Source: Vibrio sp. Isolate32 (GTDB lineage Bacteria > Pseudomonadota > Gammaproteobacteria > Enterobacterales > Vibrionaceae). From it: DNA of 64,000 nucleotides. This document shows, one piece after another, positions 20,663 through 29,878 of this stretch. Position 1 is the first letter of the stretch, and each line of letters opens with the position of its first letter. The stretch lies in assembly GCF_022397955.1 (NCBI RefSeq), contig NZ_JAKEUQ010000009.1, forward strand, positions 1 through 64,000, written 5' to 3'. The notes below the pieces were generated by a model that was not told where the DNA came from, did not search any database, and was given only the letters and a program-made list of their open reading frames with translations. A program made the position numbers and the translations under genes.

Positions 20663-21547
20663 TTATGGCGCTTCATAACTCAGATATTGAATACACAAAT
20701 CATGAAAAGCTTGCGCTTGGGGTGAGATGGTACGGTCAGACAGTCGGAATATTCCAATTTGACGCTGTAACGGCGGGTCGATCAAAGGAATCCACACTAA
20801 ACGCGTTTCATTGGTTGGGAAAGCAAGCTTAGGCAGTGTGGTTACCCCAATGCCTAATTCCAACACAGAAAATAGAGAAGTGATGTTTTCTACCGAATAC
20901 AGGGCTTGCTCGCTAAGCATACGTGCCGGTGTAGGATCGAGTAGGGTACAAGTCCCGTTGCGAATGAACGGCTGTTTTAACAAAGTTTGCCATTCTATGC
21001 CCTCGGGTTGAGCGGCAATTGGGTTGTCCTTTAAGCAGACCACACCGATAGGATCGGAAAGAAGTGGAGTGAAGTCGATACTCTCTTCTTCTAAATGGGA
21101 GGTGTTGCCTAGGGCGACATCCACCTCTCCAGAAAGTAATCTTGCTTCTACACCTGCCGCATTATCATCAATCAGGCTCACCTCAACGTTTGGGTATTGC
21201 TCACAAAAGGCCCCTAACACGCTAGGGATCAATTTGGCTGCCACCGACGGCACGCTCGCTATTCGAACTCTTCCTTGTTGCCCAGCCGCCGCTGCACGCA
21301 AGTCATTGTCTAATGCTTTGTAAACATTCAAGAATTGGATGATTTTTGGTAGGCATATTTCACCGAAAGGTGTCAGCGTAGATTTATTGCCTGTTTCAAA
21401 CAGTGGCTGACCGAGTATTTTCTCAAGCTCTTTTATCGAAGTAGACAGTGCCGCCTGAGAGCGATTGGCTCGGTGAGAAGCAGCTCGAAACCCACCTTCT
21501 TCGACGACTAAAACAAAATGTTTTAACTGTTGTAGCTTAATACTCAT
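20663..21547 (-). CDS. LysR family transcriptional regulator
   Basis: This 294-residue LysR-type regulator has the N-terminal winged helix (HFVLVVEEGGFRAASHRANR, then SQAALSTSIKELEKILGQPL) and a C-terminal periplasmic-binding-like effector domain from about residue 90. It is divergent from the RidA gene 157 bases away, so it most likely controls the RidA-aldehyde dehydrogenase-M19-BCCT cluster. The inducer is presumably the cluster substrate, which is unknown. Confidence 0.9.
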   Translation of the reverse strand: MSIKLQQLKHFVLVVEEGGFRAASHRANRSQAALSTSIKELEKILGQPLFETGNKSTLTPFGEICLPKIIQFLNVYKALDNDLRAAAAGQQGRVRIASVPSVAAKLIPSVLGAFCEQYPNVEVSLIDDNAAGVEARLLSGEVDVALGNTSHLEEESIDFTPLLSDPIGVVCLKDNPIAAQPEGIEWQTLLKQPFIRNGTCTLLDPTPARMLSEQALYSVENITSLFSVLELGIGVTTLPKLAFPTNETRLVWIPLIDPPLQRQIGIFRLSDRTISPQAQAFHDLCIQYLSYEAP

Positions 21548-21704
21548 GACTTCGATCCCTCTCTAGCCCTTGCTATACCTTACTTTTTGCAAGGTGATAG
21601 ATTTTATTTATCAAATGCACAAAATTTACCGTTAGATTTATCAGGCGTCAAGGTGCAGTATTTAACCATCTTGAAACATAGTTGTTACAAAGTTGGATGA
21701 AATC

Positions 21705-22103
21705 GTGAACGCACAAACTAAAAAACACCCAGTAAAAACCGCTCTTTTTGCTTCAAAAGCACCACTAGAGTGGGCAATCGTTAACAACGGCACTCTATAC
21801 ACGGCTCAGATTCCAATTGATGAAACGGGCGCAGTAGTAGAAGGCGGTATTGAAGCGCAAACGCGTCAGACTTTTAACAACCTTGTTCACACCTTGGAGT
21901 GTGCAGGCGAATCGATGGATTCTGTGCTGCAGGTTCTGATCTACGTGACTGACCGTGAGTACTTGAAAACGGTAAACAGCGTATACGGAGAATACTTCAA
22001 CGCACCTTATCCAAACCGTGCAGCAGTCGTTGTTGCAGGGCTAGCTAGAGAAGAGATGTTGGTTGAGTTCGTGGTTTATGCATCGGCGTCTCAACCTGCA
22101 TAA
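21705..22103 (+). CDS. RidA (YjgF/YER057c/UK114) family protein
   Basis: This approximately 132-residue RidA-type enamine/imine deaminase domain has the conserved C-terminal stretch PYPNRAAVVVAGLAREEMLVEF and an early NNGTLYTAQIP segment. The reading frame is open to a TTG at 21693, but the GTG at 21705 has GGA at a better distance and is preferred. The usual catalytic-site Arg position appears as NRAAV. It starts the cluster that includes an aldehyde dehydrogenase; a role in removing a reactive imine intermediate from amine breakdown is inference. Confidence 0.85.
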   Translation: MNAQTKKHPVKTALFASKAPLEWAIVNNGTLYTAQIPIDETGAVVEGGIEAQTRQTFNNLVHTLECAGESMDSVLQVLIYVTDREYLKTVNSVYGEYFNAPYPNRAAVVVAGLAREEMLVEFVVYASASQPA

Positions 22104-22286
22104 ATGGACTGTTAACTGAGGCAATTTGCCAATCAAAGCTGTTTGTCTATGCAGATCTTTATTGATACAAGCGAATGGTTTACGTCTAGATACAAAATTA
22201 ATACTTATCCTCTATATAAATTAACAATTTATTAATTAATTCGATGGTTGCCAGACTCAACCGCAACCTAACGTTACAAGGACAGA

Positions 22287-23750
22287 ATGATGACTCAATT
22301 ACAGAATGTTCAAACAGAAAACGCACTTTATATTGGCGGTGAATGGCAAGCGGGTGTAAGCACCGTTGCGAACATTAACCCATCAGACATTTCTGAAAAT
22401 ATTGGCAACTTTGCACAAGCAAGTGCAGAGCAAGTTCAACAAGCGATTTCAGCGGCAAAATACGCTCAACCAGAGTGGGAAAAGACGCCGATTGAACGCA
22501 AACAAGCGGTACTTCAAGCCATTGGTGATGAGCTGATTGCCCGTTGTGATGAGCTAGGTACTTTGCTTTCTCGTGAAGAAGGTAAGCCTTTTGCTGAAGG
22601 GCGTGGTGAGATTTACCGTGCAGGTCAGTTCTTCCAATACTTTGCGGCTGAAGTGCTACGCCAAATTGGTGACAACGCAGACTCAGTACGACCTGGCGTT
22701 TCTGTTGAAGTGACTCGTGAGGCGGTAGGCGTTATCGGCATTATCTCACCTTGGAACTTCCCGACTGCAACTGCTGCTTGGAAGATTGCTCCAGCGCTTG
22801 CCTTCGGTAACAGCGTTATCTGGAAGCCAGCCAACCTAACACCAGCAAGTGCGGTCGCGCTTACTGAGATCATTCATCGCCAAGGTATCCCAGCAGGTAC
22901 GTTCAACCTTGTGCTAGGTAGTGGTTCAACGGTTGGTGACGCACTGATCAACTCTAAAGAAGTGAACGGTGTCAGCTTTACTGGTTCTGTTGACACAGGC
23001 CGTAAAGTAGCAGCAGCTACCGCACCAAACTTCGTTCGTTGCCAATTGGAAATGGGCAGTAAGAACGCGCTGGTTATTGCTGATGATGCAGACATTCAAA
23101 CCGCAGTTGAAGCGACCATTGCCGGCTCTTTCTCTGGCGCAGGTCAAAAATGTACAGCGTCTTCTCGTCTTGTGGTGATGGATAGCGTTCACGACCAGTA
23201 CGTTGAAGCACTGATTAAACGTATGAGCGAGCTGAAAGTGGGTCACGCATTAGAAGAGGGCGTGTTCATGGGCCCAGTTGTTGATGGCAACCAGCTTGAA
23301 GCGAACCTAGGTTGGGTTGAGAAAGCACGTCAAAGCGGCGGTGAGCTGGCATTCGGTGGTGAGCGCTTGAGCATGCAACACGAAGGCTTCTACATGGCTC
23401 CAACACTGTTCTTGAACACTAAAAACGATTGGGAAGTGAACCAAGAGGAAGTATTCGCACCAATGGCAAGCGTGATTCGAGTGGCTGACTTAGATGAAGC
23501 GATTGCAACGACTAACGACACTCGCTTTGGCCTAACAGGCGGCATCATCACTCAAAGCCTACGTACTAGCGCACTGTACAAACAACAAGCGCAAACTGGT
23601 TGTGTGATGGTCAACCTACCAACCGCAGGTACGGATTACCACGTACCGTTTGGCGGCCGCAAAGAGTCTAGCTTCGGTCCTCGTGAGCAAGGTCAATACG
23701 CGAAAGAGTTCTACACAGTAGTGAAGACGGCTTACCAGCGTCCTTACTGA
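22287..23750 (+). CDS. NAD(P)-dependent aldehyde dehydrogenase
   Basis: A 487-residue ALDH-superfamily enzyme that oxidises an aldehyde to an acid. It shows the SPWNFPTATAAWKIAPAL cofactor region, FTGSVDTGRKV, the catalytic Glu in LEMGSKNALV and the nucleophilic Cys in GAGQKCTASSR (about residue 290). The GSK form of the Glu motif is what I associate with alpha-ketoglutarate-semialdehyde/2,5-dioxovalerate dehydrogenases. Neighbours suggest an aldehyde from amine or betaine catabolism instead, so the substrate is open. AAGGA precedes the ATG. Confidence 0.88.
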   Translation: MMTQLQNVQTENALYIGGEWQAGVSTVANINPSDISENIGNFAQASAEQVQQAISAAKYAQPEWEKTPIERKQAVLQAIGDELIARCDELGTLLSREEGKPFAEGRGEIYRAGQFFQYFAAEVLRQIGDNADSVRPGVSVEVTREAVGVIGIISPWNFPTATAAWKIAPALAFGNSVIWKPANLTPASAVALTEIIHRQGIPAGTFNLVLGSGSTVGDALINSKEVNGVSFTGSVDTGRKVAAATAPNFVRCQLEMGSKNALVIADDADIQTAVEATIAGSFSGAGQKCTASSRLVVMDSVHDQYVEALIKRMSELKVGHALEEGVFMGPVVDGNQLEANLGWVEKARQSGGELAFGGERLSMQHEGFYMAPTLFLNTKNDWEVNQEEVFAPMASVIRVADLDEAIATTNDTRFGLTGGIITQSLRTSALYKQQAQTGCVMVNLPTAGTDYHVPFGGRKESSFGPREQGQYAKEFYTVVKTAYQRPY

Positions 23751-23767
23751 TCTGCTCTCTATATAAG

Positions 23768-23816
23768 AATTGGATAGCTGAAGATATTAAGTCTCAAGCT
23801 ATCCAGCTATCGAATT
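23768..23816. terminator. hairpin after the aldehyde dehydrogenase gene
   Basis: AATTGGATAGCTG and CAGCTATCGAATT pair with one mismatch around a 23-base loop. There is no clear T tract, so this may be a processing or partial termination hairpin within the cluster. Confidence 0.4.
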
Positions 23817-23959
23817 GGCCTGATTTTCAGAGTCAGGTCAACATTCAAACCTAATCAGAAATAATAGTAGATAAGTGATTTAACCCTTTTTTGAAAACAT
23901 GTTACTTGAGCGTGTTTTCAAAACCGAGCTAGAACACTGAGCTTTCAATAGGAGTGGTT

Positions 23960-24955
23960 ATGTACCAGCAACGGATTGTTATAGATGGATTGCAATACTG
24001 CAATTGGAACAGAGAATATTTCCAAACACTAAAGGCGAGCGGCATTACAGCAGTTCACGCTACCGCGGTTTACCACGAGACGGCTCGTGAAACCTTATCT
24101 CGCTTTGCAGAGTGGAACTTAAGATTCGAGCAGAATGCAGACCTTATCATGCCGATTCACTCAATGGCTGATGTTGAGACTGCAAAAGCGACTGGCAAAG
24201 TCGGTATTTTCCTTGGTGCTCAAAACTGTTCTCCAATCGACGATGAGATTGGTCTTATCGAAGTGATGCGTAAGCAAGGTCTTTTGATCATGCAGCTGAC
24301 GTACAACAACCAAAGTTTACTGGCGACAGGTTGTTACGAGAAGAACGACACCGGTATTACTCGCTTTGGTAAACAAGCCATCCAAGAGATGAACCGAGTG
24401 GGCATGATCATCGATATGTCTCACAGTGCAGAACGCTCAACACTTGAAGCGATTGACTTGTCTTCTCGTCCTATTTGTATCAGCCATGCGAACCCAACAT
24501 TTGCTCATGATGCACTGCGTAACAAATCAAACGATGTGATTAAAGCACTCACCGCTCGTGGTGGCTTAATCGGATTCAGTTTATACCCATTCCACCTACC
24601 TAATGGTAGCCAATGTACCTTGGAAGACTTCTGCCAGATGGTTGCGACTACTGCTGACATGGTGGGCGTTGAACATCTGGGTATTGGCAGTGACCTATGT
24701 TTAAACCAACCTCAAGCCGTTCTTGAATGGATGAGAAATGGTCGTTGGTCTAAAGCGATGGACTACGGTGAAGGCTCTGCAAGCAATTCAGGTTGGCCTG
24801 ATGCTCTGCCTTGGTTCTGTGGTAGTTCAGGTATGGAAAACATATATAACGGATTGATGCGTCACGGCTTTAGCGAGTCTGAAGCGGGACAAGTCTTAGG
24901 AGAAAACTGGTTTAACTTTTTGAAAGATGGCTTAGAGCCTCAAAGCCAAAGTTAA
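23960..24955 (+). CDS. M19 (membrane dipeptidase) family protein with an incomplete metal site
   Basis: This 331-residue renal-dipeptidase-fold protein has the ATG at 23960 preceded by GGAG. Second-site residues are visible: MSH in IIDMSHSAE, SH in CISHANP and D in GIGSDLCL. The first-site HxD of true dipeptidases (DGHND) is replaced by DGLQYCN, and the bridging Glu is replaced in GAQNCSPI. It is closest in my memory to the M19-like genes beside the dimethylglycine genes of Pseudomonas (PA5396 type). It therefore probably does not cleave dipeptides, and a role in small amine metabolism is inferred. It has no signal peptide. Confidence 0.8.
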   Translation: MYQQRIVIDGLQYCNWNREYFQTLKASGITAVHATAVYHETARETLSRFAEWNLRFEQNADLIMPIHSMADVETAKATGKVGIFLGAQNCSPIDDEIGLIEVMRKQGLLIMQLTYNNQSLLATGCYEKNDTGITRFGKQAIQEMNRVGMIIDMSHSAERSTLEAIDLSSRPICISHANPTFAHDALRNKSNDVIKALTARGGLIGFSLYPFHLPNGSQCTLEDFCQMVATTADMVGVEHLGIGSDLCLNQPQAVLEWMRNGRWSKAMDYGEGSASNSGWPDALPWFCGSSGMENIYNGLMRHGFSESEAGQVLGENWFNFLKDGLEPQSQS

Positions 24956-25186
24956 GCTGCGCTTCTTACTGATAAGCACCTAACGAGCAGTCTGCTAAAC
25001 ACGTTCAGTTAGTGAGAACTGCTTCAATCAAATTCACTATTTAAAAGGAACAACGGTCTATTTCGCAACGCGGTAACCCAAACACGGATTAGCCTGCCAA
25101 CACAAAAAATAATAGGGCAGGTGTTAAATACACCCTTGTAGTCATCATTTTTATGACAGCTGCAAAGAAACCTCTGGAGTCAGAGT

Positions 25187-26794
25187 ATGTCTGATTTAAC
25201 CAATAGCGTGAAATCTCCAAGCTTAAATGCGGGTCAAGCACACACAACAAGCAATGCAAAAAGCAACACAAACCAGTCTGAATCTACGTCAGACAAATTA
25301 GGGTTATCCAACCCAGCACTTTGGTACAGCGGCGGCTTTATCGCTCTGTTCGTGACACTTGCTTTATTTGACGGCGAGCTACTATCAAGCCTTGTAAACA
25401 CGGGCTTTGCGTGGTCGGTAAAAGTATTCGGTCCTTACTGGCAAATGCTTCTTCTTCTGACCTTTCTTATTGGTCTTGGCCTAGCGGCGGGGCGAACAGG
25501 TAAGGTTATCCTTGGCGGCATTGCGAAACCTGAAATGGGCGGCTTCCGTTGGATGGCGATCATCTTCTGTACGTTACTTGCGGGTGGCGGCGTATTTTGG
25601 GCTGCAGCAGAGCCGATTGCTCACTATATTAGTCCACCACCATTGTACGGTGCACAAGAGAACGCACAGCAAGGTGCCGTGAACGCTTTATCACAATCTT
25701 TCATGCACTGGGGTTTCCTAGCATGGGCAATCGTAGGTAGCTTAACGTCTATTGTGGTGATGCACCTTCACTACGACAAAGGCTTGCCGCTTAAACCTCG
25801 AATTCTGCTTTATCCAGTGTTGGGCGAGCGCGCACTGAAAGGTCACACCGGTGCTTTGATCGATGCATGTTGTATTGTCGCGGTAGCGGCGGGCACCATT
25901 GGTCCTATCGGGTTCTTGGGCTTGCAAGTGAGCTACGCACTGAACGCACTGTTTGAGATTCCAGATGGCTTCACAACGCAGCTTATCATCATCTTGTTCG
26001 CTATCGTTCTTTACACGATGTCGGCATTAAGCGGTCTAAACCGCGGAATGCAAATGCTAAGCCGATACAACGTGATTCTGGCAATGGCATTGATGATTTA
26101 CATCCTGATCTTTGGCCCTACAAACTTTATCTTTAACGGCTACATTCAAGGTGTAGGTAGCATGATCGATAACTTCATCCCAATGGCGACATACCGTGGT
26201 GATGAGGGGTGGTTGAGCTGGTGGACCGTGTTCTTCTGGGGTTGGTTCTTAGGTTACGGGCCAATGATGGCAATCTTCATCGCACGGATCTCACGTGGTC
26301 GTAGTATTCGCCAATTGGTTTCAACCATTAGCTTAGTTGCACCGTTTGTTACTTGTTTCTGGTTCACGATTATTGGTGGCTCTGGTCTTGCGTTCGAAAT
26401 CGCAGATCCAGGCAGTGTAAGTAAAGCGTTTGAAGGCTTTAACTTACCAGGTGCTCTGTTGGCGGTAACTCAGCAACTTCCAATGCCGATGCTTATCTCT
26501 ATCTTGTTCCTGATCTTAACTACGATCTTCATCGTAACGACTGGCGACTCAATGACTTACACGATCAGTGTTGTAATCAGTGGTGAGACAGAACCGAATG
26601 CAATCATCCGTACTTTCTGGGGCGTGATGATGGGCGTAACGGCGTTGATTCTGATTTCTCTAGGCTCTGGCGGTATTTCAGCGCTGCAATCGTTCATCGT
26701 AATTACAGCAATTCCGGTGTCCTTAATCTTACTGCCATCGCTTTGGAATGCGCCTCAAATCGCAATCAAGATGGCGAAAGAGCAGGGTCTTTAA
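25187..26794 (+). CDS. BCCT family amine/betaine transporter
   Basis: This 535-residue, 12-helix secondary transporter has a polar N-terminal extension of about 40 residues. BCCT hallmarks are GVFWAAAEPIAHY and FIARISRGRSIRQL. The substrate box helix reads FFWGWFLGYGPMMAIF, whereas classical betaine carriers have WAWWISWSPFVG-like sequence, so one box Trp is a Tyr here and the substrate may differ from glycine betaine. It follows the M19-like gene after 231 bases, and the position in the cluster points to uptake of the catabolised compound. Confidence 0.9.
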   Translation: MSDLTNSVKSPSLNAGQAHTTSNAKSNTNQSESTSDKLGLSNPALWYSGGFIALFVTLALFDGELLSSLVNTGFAWSVKVFGPYWQMLLLLTFLIGLGLAAGRTGKVILGGIAKPEMGGFRWMAIIFCTLLAGGGVFWAAAEPIAHYISPPPLYGAQENAQQGAVNALSQSFMHWGFLAWAIVGSLTSIVVMHLHYDKGLPLKPRILLYPVLGERALKGHTGALIDACCIVAVAAGTIGPIGFLGLQVSYALNALFEIPDGFTTQLIIILFAIVLYTMSALSGLNRGMQMLSRYNVILAMALMIYILIFGPTNFIFNGYIQGVGSMIDNFIPMATYRGDEGWLSWWTVFFWGWFLGYGPMMAIFIARISRGRSIRQLVSTISLVAPFVTCFWFTIIGGSGLAFEIADPGSVSKAFEGFNLPGALLAVTQQLPMPMLISILFLILTTIFIVTTGDSMTYTISVVISGETEPNAIIRTFWGVMMGVTALILISLGSGGISALQSFIVITAIPVSLILLPSLWNAPQIAIKMAKEQGL

Positions 26795-26837
26795 GAAACT
26801 GTAGAGATAACGCTCTCCAAAAATGAAAGAGAAACAA

Positions 26838-26867
26838 GGTATCAGCCTTTGAAATTAGGCTGATACC
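26838..26867 (+). terminator. perfect 11-bp hairpin after the BCCT gene
   Basis: GGTATCAGCCT, loop TTGAAATT, AGGCTGATACC, 44 bases after the stop. No T tract follows, so transcript stabilisation or partial termination is possible. The remaining 220 bases up to the next gene hold no ORF; they are purine-rich. Confidence 0.5.
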
Positions 26868-27089
26868 AGATTCCGGAAGGAAGAGAAAACCCGTACTGGT
26901 GAAGATACATCGGACGGCAACTATTTAGGTCAAGAGATCTAGTCAGGACAAATAATAAGGGGTGAGTTCGCTTACTCCAATAACGTGAAAGCTAACCAAC
27001 ATACTGTCGCTATAAATGCTTCAAAAGACAGCAACGATCGGTTCTGAATGGCTAGCAAAACCCTTATAACTACAAAGGTGGTGAGCAAA

Positions 27090-28829
27090 ATGGATGCACA
27101 TCGTTCTACCTACACTGAATCAGCACTACGTGACGCAACGGTCGTCATGGCACCGGAAAGACTAGGTGCTATGCACCAAACGCGTATCAGCTTCGTAAGA
27201 ACTTTGATTCGCAAAATGGCGCAACAGCAATGGAAAGTGACGAAGCATGAGTGGCAATTAGACCCTCAAGGAATTGGTCATGTTATCTATAAGTTAGAGA
27301 CGCCGAACCATGTTTATCATTTGGTTGTTTTTTGCGATGAGATTGCAGACGACGAGCGAAATGACCGTGTAATTGCTGAAAAGTGGGACGTAACATTTGC
27401 TTTGGTTCTTGGCGATGTGGATGTCGCTCTACTTGAGAGACTTCGTGCGAATGTACCGCTACAAGAAGCAGGCCGTAACCCTAACAATGTACTTGTTTTA
27501 GCGCGTGCTAACAAAAGCGTGCGTGTGTTTGAACATATAGTGAGCCACTTGGCTAAAGGGGTTCAGCCAACGCCAAAAGAGTTAGCGGAAGTGGGCTACA
27601 TCCTGAGAACCACTGCGGTTTATGGTAATGGTAAGTTCGGTATCGCTGACTTCAAAATTCTAGAGAAGAATCCAGATTTCAATCAGTCGTTCAGCGCTCA
27701 AATGTGTGCGGTATACATGCTGCGTGAATTCAGCCTGGACTGGGTTCATTACCTAGCGGAGCAACAAGGTGGTGAGCAAGCTGCGACTTTACATCGAGGT
27801 TTACAACGTTGCTTGGGTGTAGGGAATGCGACAGGTTTAGGTATGGCGCCATACCTTATTAACCACCCAAGTATTGTTGATCAATGGATGACAACCCGTG
27901 AACATGCTCTATCTGACGTGCTAGCTAATCAGACCGACAATAGCTTAGTTGAGCCATTGCGCGCTCTAGTGATTAAAGCCATATGTCACTTAGAGCAGGT
28001 GGTGACGATCAATGAAACCCAACAAGAGTTAAACAAAGCTGCCGTCACTGAGTTGAAAGCGGCAGAACAAACGTTAGATGCTACAGTCAACCGATGTGAA
28101 ACATGGGGTGAACTTGTCGATCAATCTAAGCACATGAGTATGGAAGCCCAAGAAATCCTTATCTCATGCTTGATGGAATTGTACCCAGAATTAGTGGACG
28201 CCCATCAGGAGCAGATGAATTGTAGCGAGACACTGTCACTTCCTAGCGGTAAGAAGATACAAGATCTGTTGGTGATCTTAGAAGAGAAGTACCGCTGGGC
28301 AATCACAACCGACTTTACTAAAGCAGAAAACAACTACTGGTTCTGGTATCGCTCGCAAGACAAAGAAGAGCCAAGGCTCGGTGTTCGAGGTGAAGAGCTA
28401 GGTGAAGAGCGTGAGCTACCGTTAGATATTGGTCGTCAAGCTTACCGCTTGTACCATGCTTTATTGCAGTTTACTCCAGAGTTCTCATTAGCTGAGTTCT
28501 TAGTAAAACAGCCGCAGCATCGTGCTATAGCGCGCCGCGTATGGACACTGGGCAACAAAGCGATGGGGGACATTCAGATGAATGTGCTTCACAAAGAGTC
28601 GCTGCCGATGCATCTGTTACGTTGCAAGCTAGCGATGTTTGGTGCCACTAAGTTTGATCCGCGCTCAGATCGTTGGGTCCGCGTGACCTTCTTCCAAGGG
28701 GCGCCGTTGCTTGACGAAATTCATCAGGACGAGTGGGTATTCCCAGTGTTGCCGAGTGAAGCGGAGCTTGCTGATTCACATAACGTTCCTACACATATCA
28801 ATGCTCAACATGGAGGTAAATCGCTATGA
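27090..28829 (+). CDS. conserved protein of unknown function (579 aa)
   Basis: I do not recognise a named domain. The protein is soluble, mostly helical in appearance and has no signal peptide. The ATG at 27090 has AAAGGTGGTGAG upstream and is preferred over an in-frame ATG at 27048. Notable stretches are an N-terminal TRISFVRTLIRKMAQQQWKV, a central VGNATGLGMAPYLINHP and a late ENNYWFWYRSQDKEEPR. Its stop overlaps the next start by 4 bases (ATGA), so the two products are probably made together. A Pseudomonas counterpart next to a PA5396-like gene is possible but from memory only. Confidence 0.75.
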   Translation: MDAHRSTYTESALRDATVVMAPERLGAMHQTRISFVRTLIRKMAQQQWKVTKHEWQLDPQGIGHVIYKLETPNHVYHLVVFCDEIADDERNDRVIAEKWDVTFALVLGDVDVALLERLRANVPLQEAGRNPNNVLVLARANKSVRVFEHIVSHLAKGVQPTPKELAEVGYILRTTAVYGNGKFGIADFKILEKNPDFNQSFSAQMCAVYMLREFSLDWVHYLAEQQGGEQAATLHRGLQRCLGVGNATGLGMAPYLINHPSIVDQWMTTREHALSDVLANQTDNSLVEPLRALVIKAICHLEQVVTINETQQELNKAAVTELKAAEQTLDATVNRCETWGELVDQSKHMSMEAQEILISCLMELYPELVDAHQEQMNCSETLSLPSGKKIQDLLVILEEKYRWAITTDFTKAENNYWFWYRSQDKEEPRLGVRGEELGEERELPLDIGRQAYRLYHALLQFTPEFSLAEFLVKQPQHRAIARRVWTLGNKAMGDIQMNVLHKESLPMHLLRCKLAMFGATKFDPRSDRWVRVTFFQGAPLLDEIHQDEWVFPVLPSEAELADSHNVPTHINAQHGGKSL

Positions 28830-29563
28830 TCGTTTCTCACAATGAATTGGTTGCGGCCGTCAACAAAGCCTTTTTAGGGATGCGTCGTACATGTGGCGAA
28901 GCCGATGTGATAGCGAACATGGTGGCTGATTTACAAATGGTAGGCTTGGATGGTGTCCTTCATTTTAATAATGCGAGCAACTTTATGGGGCTAGAGGACG
29001 ACTGCCCAGTTGATATTCAAGTGAGTAGTTATAACACGGTCGAAGTTGACCTGCATAAGGCAAGCTTGGCGTGTCATCTTCCTGTCGTGATGGATTACGC
29101 GATTGAAAAAATGGTCGGTAACAAATCGCTTAAAATTGAGCTAAATAACTGCCACAACCGCTGGTTAGCCTACAGTGAGCTCGTGAAACTCGCGGCGAAA
29201 GGTATCGCGTGTACTGCACGTTGGGACAATGGCTCAAACCCAAAGAGCACCTTGTATGTACTTAACCGTGGTTGCGTTGCTCCAGAACTGTTTTTATCAG
29301 ATTTGCCTCTGACATCGGACGAACATATCCATAATATGACCATCGAACTTTCCGTCCAGGATTTCGATATCGAACGCTTGTCAGATGGCTACCAAATACA
29401 TGTCACGTCTGAGTCGTTATTTAAGACTCAAGAAGAGGCGTGGCGTGATGGCATTGAGGTCAACGATGCAGAGTGGGCGACATTAAAAGAAACGGCCACC
29501 GCTATTTTGGTTGAAAATAGCCAGCGTTCAATTCAAGGGGCAGGAGAGCTAGTCGCCTCATAG
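28826..29563 (+). CDS. DUF3726-type protein of unknown function
   Basis: A 245-residue soluble protein that begins MIVSHNELVAAVNKAFLGMR and looks like the DUF3726 family as I recall it. No catalytic motif can be named. A conserved-looking GVLHFNNASNFMGL segment and a Cys-containing ELNNCHNRWLAYSEL are visible. It is translationally coupled to the preceding 579-residue gene and ends the cluster, followed by a terminator. Confidence 0.7.
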   Translation: MIVSHNELVAAVNKAFLGMRRTCGEADVIANMVADLQMVGLDGVLHFNNASNFMGLEDDCPVDIQVSSYNTVEVDLHKASLACHLPVVMDYAIEKMVGNKSLKIELNNCHNRWLAYSELVKLAAKGIACTARWDNGSNPKSTLYVLNRGCVAPELFLSDLPLTSDEHIHNMTIELSVQDFDIERLSDGYQIHVTSESLFKTQEEAWRDGIEVNDAEWATLKETATAILVENSQRSIQGAGELVAS

Positions 29564-29602
29564 CGGATTGAACTTACCGCAAGATAAACATCAGATAACA
29601 CC

Positions 29603-29643
29603 AAAAGAGCTTAACGTATCCTCACTTCGTTAAACTCTTTTTA
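29603..29643 (+). terminator. terminator of the amine-catabolism cluster
   Basis: AAAGAGCTTAACG and CGTTAAACTCTTTTT pair around a short loop and end in a T run, 40 bases after the DUF3726-type stop. Confidence 0.8.
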
Positions 29644-29878
29644 TTTTCCCACTGCTTTATTTTCTTAGCTGTTGATAAAGCCTAAAAACGCGCTGTTTTG
29701 ACACAGGTTGTTACGATACGAACACTCCTTAAGCAATCAAATGAAGCACCTTCACATTCATGTTAAACAAACGGTTTCATTTACGAACTACGATGCGTAT
29801 CTTGCTACATATGTGTGCCATAGGGCGTCACTTTTAATCGTAACGATGACATTAGAACCAAATAAAAAGGAATGAAGC

